Position numbers and translations under genes: made by a program. Below are positions 43,075-53,512 of a stretch of DNA of 64,000 nucleotides, one piece after another. This DNA is from Piezodorus guildinii (lineage: Eukaryota; Arthropoda; Insecta; Hemiptera; Pentatomidae). The stretch spans positions 14,371,791 to 14,435,790 of the forward strand of contig CM041294.1 of the NCBI GenBank assembly GCA_023052935.1, read 5' to 3'. Position 1 is the first letter of the stretch; each line of letters begins with the position of its first letter. Under the pieces are notes generated by a model. That model saw nothing but the letters and a program-made list of their open reading frames with translations, searched no databases and was not told the origin of the DNA.

Positions 43075-43597
43075 GCTAGTCTCAATCATCAATTATTCTT
43101 AAATAACTATTTTTATTGAGTTATAAAACGTTCTATCCTAATTTGGATATTAATAATAGTGATGAAATACAAGATTCATGATACATTCCATCAAATAATA
43201 AAGACAACTTTTGATTACTTATTACATATGTATACGATAACCATTTATAGCAGGGTCATTGAGTTCATTGTACCCCTTTGCATAACGATAGCATATCCCA
43301 CGAGAAGAAACGTCGGTTGGATACATCTGTAAGAACGGCGTATCGATAGCGGAAGCTGACGGACACGAACGGAAGACGTGACTAACCCTGCCGCGTGTCC
43401 GTGTATCCTGCCGCGTGCCTCCTCCACTCTAAATCTCTGACTCAGCTAATGCTGTCTATTGAAATATGTTTGCCGTCCAGTCTATATATCATACATAGTC
43501 GGCTAAGCTGGAGTAAGTTGGGTATGTATTAACCATGAAAAACTCATATTCGGACTATTCAAGGATATGGTTTATTTCTGAACCAAAAAAAAAAAAA
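43075..43597. other. Unclassified, GC-richer 43250-43440
   Basis: A 60-codon minus frame has no recognisable motif. Confidence 0.25.
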
Positions 43598-43736
43598 AAA
43601 TAGGTTAGGAAGATGGTTGAGTGTGAGGTCATAAATTAGAAACACACATTTAAAATAAGTGCTATTTTAATTATGTGCCGACGTTTCGACCTACAATGTG
43701 GGCCTTCATCAGGGTTGATTCTGAGACGCTGTCTAA
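43598..43736 (-). mobile_element. Ribozyme repeat RZ-1, 3' fragment (empty mariner site)
   Basis: Minus-strand end of RZ-1 with motif H9. The sequence around 43660 is the unoccupied equivalent of the site that holds the mariner at 53515-54413. Confidence 0.8.
43677..43714 (-). ncRNA. Hammerhead-like ribozyme motif H9
   Basis: As H1 but with stem GGCC/GGTC, a G-T wobble that keeps pairing. Candidate triplet GTC. Confidence 0.5.
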
Positions 43737-43744
43737 AGGAGTCC

Positions 43745-43950
43745 TTAGACACTTATTTAGGTAATAAATTAAATACTCTTCTTGACCTTATCTTCATCCA
43801 GTTTAACTGTTTGTAGTAAGGTGTGATATGTTTATGGATTGGGGTTTGCGTTATATAACGTATACCCGAAATAGAGTGATAGGCTGCAAAAGAAGCTCCA
43901 CGTAAGCTTTTTGCATTTAGGGAAATCAGCCCTCCAAATAAACTGACCAA
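43745..43950 (-). pseudogene. CR1-clade LINE C-terminal fragment
   Basis: The minus-strand frame contains HITPYYKQLNWMKIRSRRVF, a phrase typical of the C-terminal part of CR1/Kiri-type ORF2, preceded by SISGIRYITQTPI. A stop follows at FNLLPK. Nothing of the RT core remains. Confidence 0.6.
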
Positions 43951-45169
43951 AAAACACTACAAAGAATGAACTAAGGACATGAAGTGGTTGGCCTAATTCC
44001 TTAAAAAAAAACAAAAAAAAAAACTACAATTTGGATACAATACACCTATGAGGATTATGCTCGTTACATAGGACGAATTAAATAGAAATTATTTGTTTTC
44101 AGTAGGTGAAAAAAGCTTTTCTCATCTACAATTGCGATATTTAAAAAAAAATAAACATAAAATAATAATTGACGACGATCCCCTTAAAAAAATACTAAAA
44201 TAATCTTTTATTGTGTGAATGTGGTGAAAATATAGTTATTAAATAATTAATATATACACAAATACAGACAGTTAGACTTAAGTTATTTCGGACAGGTTCT
44301 TGCATCGGGAAGAGAGTTTCTATTTTGAAAACTGTCCGTTTTACTGTGGTAATCCTAGTTACCAGTGAATTATTTCGATTCGTATCCTTTTAAAAGGATA
44401 ATCGAGTCAAAAATGGAGGTTCTCTTCAATTTTGAACCGTATCCTGGTTACAATAAATGTGAATTGTTAAGAATCCTTTCAACAAGAATGGCGACTTTAA
44501 CTTAAAACAGTCCTTAAAATATGAAAATCGGGCGTATCCTTTGAAATAGTAAATTAGTCCTTTTCGGGTAATAATAAATTAATAATAATAATGAAATAGT
44601 AAATTAGTCCTTTTCGGGTAATAATAAATTAATAATAATAATAATGAAATAATAAATTAGTCCTGTTTACCTAGTAAAATCCAACAGAAATATCATCAGT
44701 TCAGAGAAATGAAGAAACGTTTGTAAACAAAATAATATCTTTTATATCACTACAAGCTTTTTTTACAAATATTTTCTAATTTACCCATCTCTTACTTTCC
44801 ATTATTTCTCGCTTTTTTTTTTATAATTATTTTATTTTATTCCAATTCTATTTTATGTGTATATTAATTTTTTAAACTGTTTTTCACAATAATTAATATT
44901 TTTATATAAAAAAAATAAAAGATTACAAGATACGCTATGATAACTAACCAATTTTTTTTGTAAACGACCAACTTGGCTAAATAAAGTAATATATAGACTG
45001 ATATGTGCGCTATTTATGCATTGATACCTTTTAAATAGAGAATTAAAGGAATTAAAAAATCAAATTTGATTTTCTGTACATAACAGAACTGCCGATGAAA
45101 CGCTCGGTATTTACTAGTTATATGATTTCACTATATTGGCATGGTGATTAAAAACCCATCTACGAACTA
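43951..45169. other. AT-rich region with a 52-bp tandem duplication
   Basis: At 44545-44665 a unit with ATGAAATAGTAAATTAGTCC, TTTTCGGGTAATAATAAATT and AATAATAATA occurs about 2.4 times. No coding signal. Confidence 0.5.
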
Positions 45170-45622
45170 TATTATATATTAAAGTACTGAATTAACTTTT
45201 AAAATTAATATCCCGAAACTGATAGAGGCTAATGTGTCAGTATATCGGCAACTAAACTTTTATTTAACGAGTATATTTAATTTTTCCTTTACACTTCATA
45301 TTTCATTTTAAGCTTAATAGCATTCATCACCAACCCTTTCTAACCAGAGTGAGAAGGTCGAAATACGTTCGGCGGGACCGTCACGAAATAAATTGCGAAG
45401 CCGCAAAAATCTCCACTATAGGCTGCGAATTCAACCCACCTTTAGTTTTGGAATCTTTGTATCTAATGGTACTGATAGGAGAACTAGTATGGCAAGTGCG
45501 CCGTTTAGTTTTTGTGTCAACCCCTCAGGGGTATCCAGAGGTAGTCACCCTTTGCAAGCTAGAATGGGAGTGTAAAATTCATTTATCAATAAGAGAATTT
45601 TTATTTATTAAGAAAAGTTTTA

Positions 45623-46469
45623 TTGGGTTGTGTCACATGAAATGTCCGTTTTCAAGTTAAAGGATTTTCATTAAAAATACGATATGAAAACAAGATAATT
45701 TTATTCCAAGTATTTACCTTTTTTTTCTACACATTTTTCCCAACGTGACACCAACATTTTTATCCCCGAACTGAAAAACTCTGAGCTTTGAAGTGAAACA
45801 AAATCTGAAAACGCACTTTTCAACAAGTTTTCCTTTGACGAAGCTGTCTAAATTCCTAAACAGAAGGTAATCTGTTGGAGACAAGTCGGGGGAATATGGT
45901 GGGTGCGGAAGAACTTCGTAGCCCAGTTCTTTCAATTTTTGCTCGGTATATTTTGAAACATAGGGTCTTGCTGCCGCTCAGTGAGATCATGAGGTACCCA
46001 CGTATCGAGCTTTTTTACTTTCCCAATACATATTAAATGTCTGGAAACGGTAGATGCACTTGCATTTAGTTGTGCTGAGAGTCCTTTAACTGTTTGGTAG
46101 GGGTTTCCTTCTACTGTATGTTTGAGGACATCGTTGTCTATTACGGACGGAGGTCTTCTTCGGGGCAAGTTTTCCAAGTCGGTATCCCCAGCTGAAAACT
46201 TAGCCAACGTACGACGAATGGTCCGTTCATTAACACTCCCTTCCCCAAACGCCTTGCAAATATTTCTAGCGGCCTCCATGTTCATATTTGGAGGTATTCT
46301 AAAAAGTGGGTAATTGATTGGGAAGCTAATGTTTATAATACAAAAATAGAGGTTTTTAAACTGTTCACTTTAAATATGTAAAGATTCGGAAGAAAACAAC
46401 AGAGACCTGCAAAATCCATTATGTATTTCAGAAACTATAAAAACGGACATTTCATGTGAAACAACCCAA
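45623..46469 (-). mobile_element. Mariner-family element, internally deleted, copy 2
   Basis: 847 bp with complete TIRs (TTGGGTTGTGTCACATGAAA / TTGGGTTGTTTCACATGAAA) and a TA duplication on both sides (45621-45622, 46470-46471). Same internal deletion as copy 1. Confidence 0.93.
45714..46285 (-). pseudogene. Mariner transposase, internally deleted
   Basis: The N-terminal frame (46285-45932) encodes a paired-type helix-turn-helix domain: MEAARNICKAFGEGSVNERT, FSAGDTDLENLPRRRPPSVI and the second helix-turn-helix LSAQLNASASTVSRHL, ending VPHDLTERQQDPMF. After the deletion junction, near 45940, the second frame (45935-45714) gives ELGYEVLPHPPYSPDLSPTD with the third Asp, and is frameshifted after GKL. 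First and second catalytic Asp are missing. The N-terminal DNA-binding part is well preserved, so a truncated protein could still bind TIRs if expressed. Confidence 0.88.
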
Positions 46470-46640
46470 TATATTAAATTTCTTCTTCTTGAAAATTATA
46501 TATTCATTTTGCTAATTAAATGAGAAAATGTAAATTTTTTAATGAAGTCGAAGTAGAATTTAAAAATAAAATAACGTTACCTATATTCATATTTATTTTT
46601 CAAAGGGATTTAGTAACTCTCTAATGCCGTGATCATTTAT

Positions 46641-48054
46641 ACAATATGTAAAGATTCGGAAGAAAACAACAGAGACCTGCAAAATCCATTGGTGACTAAA
46701 AAACGCATCTCAGGAACAATTAATATATTAAACGTACTGAAATTAACTTTTAAAATTAATATCCGAAACTGATAAGGTTAATGTGTCAGTAAAATTGCAA
46801 CATAAATTATTATTTAACGAGTATATTTTAATGATTTATTAACTCTCTATCGTTCATTTATTGCTTAATAGCATATCACCAGCCTTTTAGTTAATGAGAA
46901 TCGACAATACGTGTCATGTTGAGGACCGTCAACGGAACGATGTTTCCGGAAGCCCAAGAAATCTCCACTAAATAGGCCAGGGCGAATTCAAACCCACCCT
47001 TAGTCTTGGAATTTTTGTTACTCTGAATAGGTACTCGTAAAAACTATTATGGAAATCGCGTTTAAGTTTTATTTCATAGGGTATCCAGATAAGTCGCTTG
47101 CAAGTAGAATTTGGGAGGTCAAATTATTTACAATACAAAGTACAATTAAAGTTTTTTATTTGTTTGTACAATGAAATGTCCGTTATTAAATTTAAAGATA
47201 TAAAAAAATACGATATGAAACAAGACTAATTTATTAAATTTCTCTTCTTTTTCATATATCATTTTTCAACGTGACACAACGTTTTTATTAACTGAAAACT
47301 CTGAGCTTGAAGTGAAACAAATTAAAACTCACTATTTCATTATCATATTTTCAAAGAGTTTTCCTTTGACGAATTGTCTAAATTCCTAACAGTTGGTAAT
47401 CTGTGGAGAACAATCAGGGGAAATATGGTGGATTGTCGAAGAACTTGGGACCATTTCTTTCAACATTATTAACATCGTTCTTTTGAAACATAGTGTCATT
47501 CTGCATCAATGAGATCAATGAAGTAATGCATCGAGTTTTTATACGTTCCTATATCAATTATATTTCAAGGAAACGTAGATCAATCCTGTCATTTAACTGT
47601 GAACTGACAGTCCTTACTGTTTTAGTGGTATTCACTACCTGTATGTTTGAGGACATCTTGTCTATTGCGGACGGAGGTCTTCCTCGGGGCAAGTTTTCCA
47701 AGTCGGTATCGCCAGCTGAAAACTTAGCAAACCAACGGCGAATGGTCCGTTCATTAACACTCCCTTCCCCAAACGCCTTGCAAATATTTCTAGCGCCTCA
47801 GCTACTGAATAGCCGAGTTTAAACTCGTACAAAAATATTACTCGAAAATCGCGTTTTCAATGTTCATATTTAGAGGTATACTAAAAAGTGGGTAATTGAT
47901 TGGGAAGCTAATGTTTACAATACAAAGGTACAGGATTAGTAACTGTTTACTTTAAATATGTAAACATTCGGAAGAAAACAATAGAGACCTGCAAAATCCT
48001 TTATGTACTATCAGAAACTATAAAAACGGACATTTCATGTGAAACAACCCAATA
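46641..48054. repeat. Duplication unit 2 (with mariner copy 3), indel-rich
   Basis: Opens with an exact ~47-bp copy (46643-46690) of 46374-46421, then repeats unit 1 with a very high density of one- to few-base indels. Mariner copy 3 runs from about 47158 to 48052 with an intact right TIR and TA (48053-48054). It carries a ~55-bp extra segment near 47795-47855. Confidence 0.75.
47158..48052 (-). pseudogene. Mariner-family element, copy 3, badly degraded
   Basis: Right TIR CATTTCATGTGAAACAACCC. The N-terminal helix-turn-helix region is recognisable near 47645-47790 (complement), and the rest is scrambled by indels. Junction sequence consistent with the same internal deletion as copies 1 and 2. 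Confidence 0.75.
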
Positions 48055-48841
48055 ATTGATTATTTGATCCAAAACTTTATATGGTATATTTAATTGTTTT
48101 AACTTGGGTATGATTTAAGTCGTTATTAAGCAGAGGAACATAAAGTTAATAATGTAGGACCCGCGAATACCTCATAGCATTCAGCCGAAGGAAACTTTCA
48201 GCTTTCTTAAAGCAATCATTTTCTCTGATAAGAGAGAAATATTACTCACGTTGAGTGCAATCTTTCTATACCTCATACCTAAGCGAAAGTATTGCTTATT
48301 GATAACCTTATCGGTCAGATAAAAAAGTATTCAAAGACCTTAATACCTCAGCTAATCGTTTTTCTTAACAGGCATAGCGAACTTAAATAATTAAACTAAT
48401 AGAGGGAGAAAGAGGGCGGAGCTCGTAGGCTGGAAGCCATCCATTACCTTACCGGTCCGGATCAGATAGGGCCTGGAACGGTACGATCCTATCTCTGGAG
48501 CGGTGTGTCGTCATATGATAGATCTTGGACCATTGTGCAAGTTCTGGCCCACAGCCGTTCCAGACAATACTCTGGTTCCTTTATGTAATCGACTACTGTG
48601 TGGTCGTCCAGCCCCGTAGCCCACGTCCATTCTAGAACTATTTCTCTTTAGTGATATATTTTGAGACAGACACATAGGAAAGGCTTAAAGAGATTTGCTA
48701 AATAAGCTCGGCCGAGAATTGATCCCTCCAGAATCAAACACGACACGGATAGAGAAACAGATGGATATAAATCTTTTTAAGAATTTCGTATTGGAGCTCT
48801 CTTATTCTTGTTTATGTCTTAAGGATACCTCTCTCTGGACC
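48055..48841. other. Unclassified, GC-richer 48410-48640
   Basis: No frame, RNA or repeat recognised. This is one of the few stretches with no visible relationship to the repeats here, so host sequence is possible. Confidence 0.3.
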
Positions 48842-49231
48842 AATTGAGACGTTGATTTCCAAAAAATACTAAAGGACATTTTTTTATAAATTGATTTTTT
48901 GTCATATTTGTATTCTCATCATTTAGTTTTATCTAAATAAATTTATTTGATGTTATCTAATGAATTCTCAAGTCCTTAAAAAACGTGATTTAGAAATGCG
49001 GTCATTTTCTAAAAGTACTAATTACGCATTTATTTTCGTTCCAAATCATTCTAAAAAAATTCATTTCATAACTTTAATATGATGTTATTATTATGTAAAA
49101 AAATAATTCTAAATTTTAAGACAAAAATACCCAAATTAGCTAGTTTAATAATATAGTAATGAGAGATTTACGCGCTTCTGTAAAATTTCGTAGAATGGAT
49201 ATAGTACCTTTTGGAAATCAACGTCTCAATT
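48842..49231. mobile_element. MITE (AATTGAGACG TIR), copy 1
   Basis: 390 bp with TIRs AATTGAGACGTTGATTTCCA...; right end reversed AATTGAGACGTTGATTTCCA and AAAGGTACTA. AT-rich interior. The second copy is 57206-57596. Confidence 0.85.
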
Positions 49232-49374
49232 TTCTTGTGCCACATAAAATACCAACTATTGTCCTCCTATTTATAAAGTGTACAAGCTATCCTCTATGTG
49301 ACTGCTTACTGTTTTGTTCCATTTTTTAGCGGTGGTTAGGAGCTTACCTTCTTAGCCAAAATTTATTAAATGTT

Positions 49375-49760
49375 AAAATAAAATTTATTTTAATAGATTG
49401 ACATGATAATTCGTATATAGGGGCTATGTATGAATAATAGTACATTATTATATGACCTATATTATGATATAATATGGAAATATATGTAAGTAGAATTTTT
49501 AATAAAGTTTTTTGTATAAACAGAATTTTAAATATTGTAGGTGATAAATGAATTCTAAATTATTGATAATTTTGTTATTGTTTGCATGGTTACTTATAAT
49601 ATTGAATTGTATTTTAGATGATTTTTAATGATTGAAGATGAGGCATAGAAAGTACCTCGAAACGTTACGTTGTTATTTAATCAAGTTTTATAAATGATAT
49701 AATAAATAAATATATAAATAAAAAGAAGAGATTGTTCCAAATAATACATTCATAATTAAA
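49375..49760 (+). mobile_element. Ribozyme mini-element RZ-3, second copy
   Basis: Plus-strand relative of 19551-19901, sharing GAGGCAT...CCTCGAAACG and the 3' end GAAGAGATTGTTCC...ATTCATA. The left boundary is approximate. Confidence 0.6.
49629..49672 (+). ncRNA. Hammerhead-like ribozyme motif H10
   Basis: TTGAAGA, extra T, GAGG...CCTC hairpin, GAAA, CGTT. Position 3 is T opposite G8. Stem I is not clear. Confidence 0.35.
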
Positions 49761-49828
49761 TGTTTTAATTTTTAGTGATGGGATTCAGGCATTTTATCCA
49801 AACGAACCCTTATTTCGGCGTAATTTTT

Positions 49829-50641
49829 ACTTTCACTTACCTATATATGAAATCTTTATATTAAGTGAAAGTATTGCGATCGTGAAAATTTTCGAATTCC
49901 AGTTTTCAAGAGAAATACACATTTAAGGGTTCCCTTGAGCAGAAATAACAAAGTCGCGCAAAAAGGTGTGTGCATAAGCCTCGCCCGTAAACGAAAAGTC
50001 GCACGAAACTGAAATTTCGTATTTAGGACAACAATACGCCCGAGATGTTCCAGCAAATTTGTCATCAAAATTAGCTAACCAGAAGAGCCACTTCAATATA
50101 CATTTTGTACAATTTTCGCAAAAGGAGCTAACGATTTTGATTAAACTCGCTTGGATTGGCTTTAATATCATGTAGGTTTCATTCTGATTTAAATGCTCTG
50201 ACAGGGCTTAAATGCCGAAATTTTATATTTTCTTTCTCTAAAGAACATTTAATTTTCTGAATTTGGCCATATCATCTGATTAGCATTGTTATAAAAAACA
50301 GTTAAACAGCTAAAATGCAATTTTTATGTTTTCCTACATGAAAAGAGTAATATAGATGTATAATCAACCGTAAGCTAAACATGACTTCATTGGAAAGTTA
50401 ATGATTTTAGAAAAAATATTATCTTTTGAAAAATATTGTAAAGTTAACGGAGAGTGATGAAAATCTGATAAAACAAACTGATTGTCGCAGATAGTATATA
50501 ATAGATTATTTAATAAAACACATGTTTTTCAATAAAATAATTATTTCGAAATCTATTTTCATTTCCGTATGTGTCAAAAATTCTTGAATTAATATAAACA
50601 ACTGGGGTAAGTCAAAGTTTTGTGTTACGCGCACTGTAATT
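49829..50641 (+). repeat. R880 copy 4
   Basis: From ACTTTCACTTACCTATATAT to a diverged tail (GTGTTACGCGCACTG). Colinear with the full copy. Confidence 0.82.
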
Positions 50642-51039
50642 TTAATATTAGCTTTTGATTTCCTACAGTAATAGAACATATTTTTATAGGATAACCATAG
50701 AGGTTGCTGCTAAGCTCATACCATATCTTCCTCATTTATCACTTAAAGTATGAGTCAGTACAGTATACTTTACTGCTATAACCTTACTATGACATTATAA
50801 GCAGCATAACTGCTGAATATTAAATTATCAAAAACGTGGATTAGTAAATCTGTCTCCATCTTGACGGAAGAAAATAACCGTAAGTCTTGAATAGAGCGAT
50901 CATATGAGACAACGATCAAAGTCTGTTCATTTCTCAGATATAAATCTGGTCAGAGAGGGTTAGGTTTAAATCGCGATGGGCCGATTTTATAAAGTTTTTA
51001 TTCAACCTTGCTATAACAGGTGAGCAAACAAACCTATCT
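50642..51039. other. AT-rich spacer
   Basis: No recognised feature. Confidence 0.4.
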
Positions 51040-52150
51040 AGTTCTTAGAGTATATGATGGTAATCTATCTATCTGCGGGGCTCTACAACCCTTGGTGGGC
51101 CTTGGCCTCCTCAATGAGCCGCCGCCATTCTGTGCTGCCGCTCTCCAGTTCCTGACTCGCAACAGGCTTCGTGCGTCCGCCGCCACTCCATCAACCCATC
51201 GCAGCCTTGGCCTACCGGTTCGTCGGGTACTGTGAATGGGGGTTTCCAAAGCTCTTTTGGGCAGTTCTTCCCCTTGCATACTTGCGACATGGCCAGCCCA
51301 ACTGAGCCTTCCCAGCTTTATAAATTTAAGAATATCCATTTCTCCAAAAAAGGTCATGAAGTTCCCTGTTCCTCCTAATTCTCCATCCATCTCCATCTCT
51401 CACAGGGCCAAATATTATTCTCAAAATTTTTTTTTTCTCGAAGGTTAGCAGGCTATTTCCATTTTTCGCTAAGATGGTCCAGGTCTGAGAAGCGTAGGAA
51501 AGAACAGGGCGAATTAAGGTTTTATAAATGACCAATTTGGTACCCCTAGTAATAGATATGCTGCGGAGAGTGTTCAGAAAGGCGTAATATGCCCTTTTAG
51601 CCGCTACCAGTCTTTTCCTTATCTCAGGAGAGACATCGTTAGCTGGTGTCACTAAGGATCCCAAATACGCGAATTCGTTGACCCTCAGGAATGTGTAAGT
51701 TCCTACAATCAGTGCCTCCTCGCCACCAGCCCCTCTGTACATATATTTGGTCTTCTCCTCGTTGCTTTATCGTTTATCGTTCCAAATGCTTCTACCAACG
51801 CCGGTCGGGTCCTGTCCACGATATCCAGATCGTCAGCATATGCCAATATTTGTACACTCCGGGTGAAGATCGTGTGACTTGTCTGGATTCCTGACTCCCG
51901 TACAACTTTCTCCAGTGCAAGATTTAAGAGCAAACAAGCCAGCCCATCCCCTTGTCTTGATCCTTTATTTGAAGGAAATGGATCTGAGCAGTCAGACTGG
52001 ACCCTTACCTGGCACTTCACATCTTTCATTGTCAACATCATGAGACGTATTAGTTTCCTTGGAATGTCCATTTCTCTCAACGCCTCATACAGCTTAGGTC
52101 GTTTGATGCTGTCATACGCACTTTTAAGAAAAGCTTTTATACATTGATTC
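51040..52150 (-). pseudogene. RTE-clade LINE, RT domain to 3' end
   Basis: Three overlapping minus frames. 52164-51709: DIPRKLIRLMMLTMKDVKCQ, SNKGSRQGDGLACLLLNLAL and catalytic YADD (ILAYADDLDIV). 51742-51326: NEFAYLGSLVTPANDVSPEI, YKTLIRPVLSYASQTW. 51396-51034: KFIKLGRLSWAGHVASMQGE and RRTGRPRLRWVDGV. This is the order of RTE 'endonuclease-reverse transcriptase' proteins. A small deletion and frameshift lie near 51730. 5'-truncated before the FDS motif. It ends in GATAGATAGATT-like units at about 51063. Base use is GC-richer than the flanks. Confidence 0.88.
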
Positions 52151-52752
52151 TCAAAATTCATCAAAATAAATTCGACATTTAATTTAATTAAATTCGTTAT
52201 TAGCTAATCGTCATTTATTATCGTCATCCGTTATTACTTAATATCTTTTAATCTTTACCTCGTCACTATTTCTTACAATTTTATCAAAAATTTAAGTAAT
52301 AACTCAAGTACTCTCAAGAAGTAACTTTTGGCTATTTTTTAACAATCGAATCAGTAAACATAACTTAGCATCTTGGAAAAGTCCTAACGGAGATTCTAAT
52401 TCTCATATTTTCCGTTTCCACGCAATGAGCGTTTTTTAAACTGGGAAACATCACTCCTTTAGGCAGCGTCTTCAGGACAGAGTCAAGTATGTATCTTTTT
52501 TCTTATTGATAAGGATCTTTTTTCATCGCCCATTTCTTTCTCCCTCTTTCCATACTCATATCTTTCTCCGTTACATATCCTGACATATAATTATTAGTTT
52601 AATATTACATTATTTTAAAATTTAATTTCTTTTCTTTTTTAATTTTTGTGGAAGTTTTCTTAATTGGAACATTCAATAAAGCACCCACTACCTTCCATTC
52701 ATCATCCAATTACTTTATTTCCTAAGTCTTTTAACACCTTTTTTTTCGTCTT

Positions 52753-52790
52753 AGTCGACGTTTCGGGGTTATTTCCCCATTTTCAAGACT
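52753..52790 (-). ncRNA. Hammerhead-like ribozyme motif H11
   Basis: Minus strand: AGTC, TTGAAAA, extra T, GGGG/CCCC hairpin, GAAA, CGTC, GACT. Compensated T3/A8. Confidence 0.55.
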
Positions 52791-52884
52791 GAAACTTATT
52801 CCTCACAGTGAGCCAATAGACAAGTAGCAGTGTGCTATAAGATGTAATGAAGAATGAAAAATTTTGTAGCAAGGAATAAGTTTC

Positions 52885-52923
52885 AGTCTTGAAAATGGGG
52901 AAACAACCCCGAAACGTCGACTA
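52885..52923 (+). ncRNA. Hammerhead-like ribozyme motif H12
   Basis: Plus-strand counterpart of H11. Stem I AGTC/GACT has four pairs. Confidence 0.55.
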
Positions 52924-53460
52924 AGATGAAAAAAAAGGTGTTAAAAGATTTAAGAAATAAAGTAATTTGATGATGAATGGAAGGTAGTGGGTGCTTTATT
53001 GAATGTTTAAAATTTAAATTATTTTTTATTCATACTGTTTCTATTTTGTAATGACTATGTTCTTTTTTATATATTACCTATACTCTTAACTATGTTTTTA
53101 ATATATTACCGTCATATATTACTTCGAAATTGTCAATATTTAAAATTTTAATTGTTCACATATTTTTCCGTTGTCATTTTTTTTATTTGCTTAGTCTCTC
53201 TTTATATATTCTCATTACAATATTATCATCTCAATTATGTTTACTTCCATACTTTATAACTATCATCTTAATGTTGTTTATTTCCATACTTTATAACTGT
53301 CACCTTATTTCCATACTTTATAATTGTCACCTTATTTCCATACTTTATAATTGTCATCTTAATATCATTTTACATTTAATTTTATTTATGTTCCCATAAT
53401 TTATTAAAGTCATATTATTATTATATACCTAATTACATTGGTTGTTATCTTGTTTCTCTT

Positions 53461-53500
53461 AGCCCTGATGAAGGCCCACATTGTAGGCCGAAACGTCGGC
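53461..53500 (+). ncRNA. Hammerhead-like ribozyme motif H13
   Basis: GCC, CTGATGA, extra A, GGCC/GGCC, GAAA, CGTC, GGC. Best-preserved copy of the RZ-1 type, 13 bp from the mariner insertion. Confidence 0.58.
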
Positions 53501-53512
53501 ACATAATTAAAA

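Larger units (their letters stand above)
45170..46640. repeat. Duplication unit 1 (with mariner copy 2)
   Basis: Matches 46700-48054 in order: TTAACTTTTAAAATTAATAT, ATCTCCACTA, GGGTATCCAGA, then the mariner. The partner differs by many small indels. 45349-45660 contains open frames. One reads VNPSGVSRGSH, faintly like RT motif 'SGVPQGSH', but too degraded to name. Confidence 0.75.
52614..53017. mobile_element. Palindromic ribozyme mini-element RZ-5 (380 bp)
   Basis: Insert 52626-53005 between TTTAAAATTTAA repeats (52614-52625 and 53006-53017). Arms of about 135 bp (about 52670-52805 and 52870-53005) are inverted copies around a ~65-bp non-palindromic centre. One hammerhead-like motif per arm. 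The unoccupied site is seen in copy A near 3045. Confidence 0.85.

Noticed and set aside
45349..45660. 103-codon open frame
   Set aside because: Overlaps another frame with a faint RT-like phrase. Neither is convincing, and the duplicate at about 46.9 kb breaks both.
53225..53350. Regularly spaced ~28-bp repeats that could be taken for a CRISPR array
   Set aside because: The units are adjacent with no unique spacers, AT-rich and part of a eukaryotic repeat (also at 2640-2730 in reverse).
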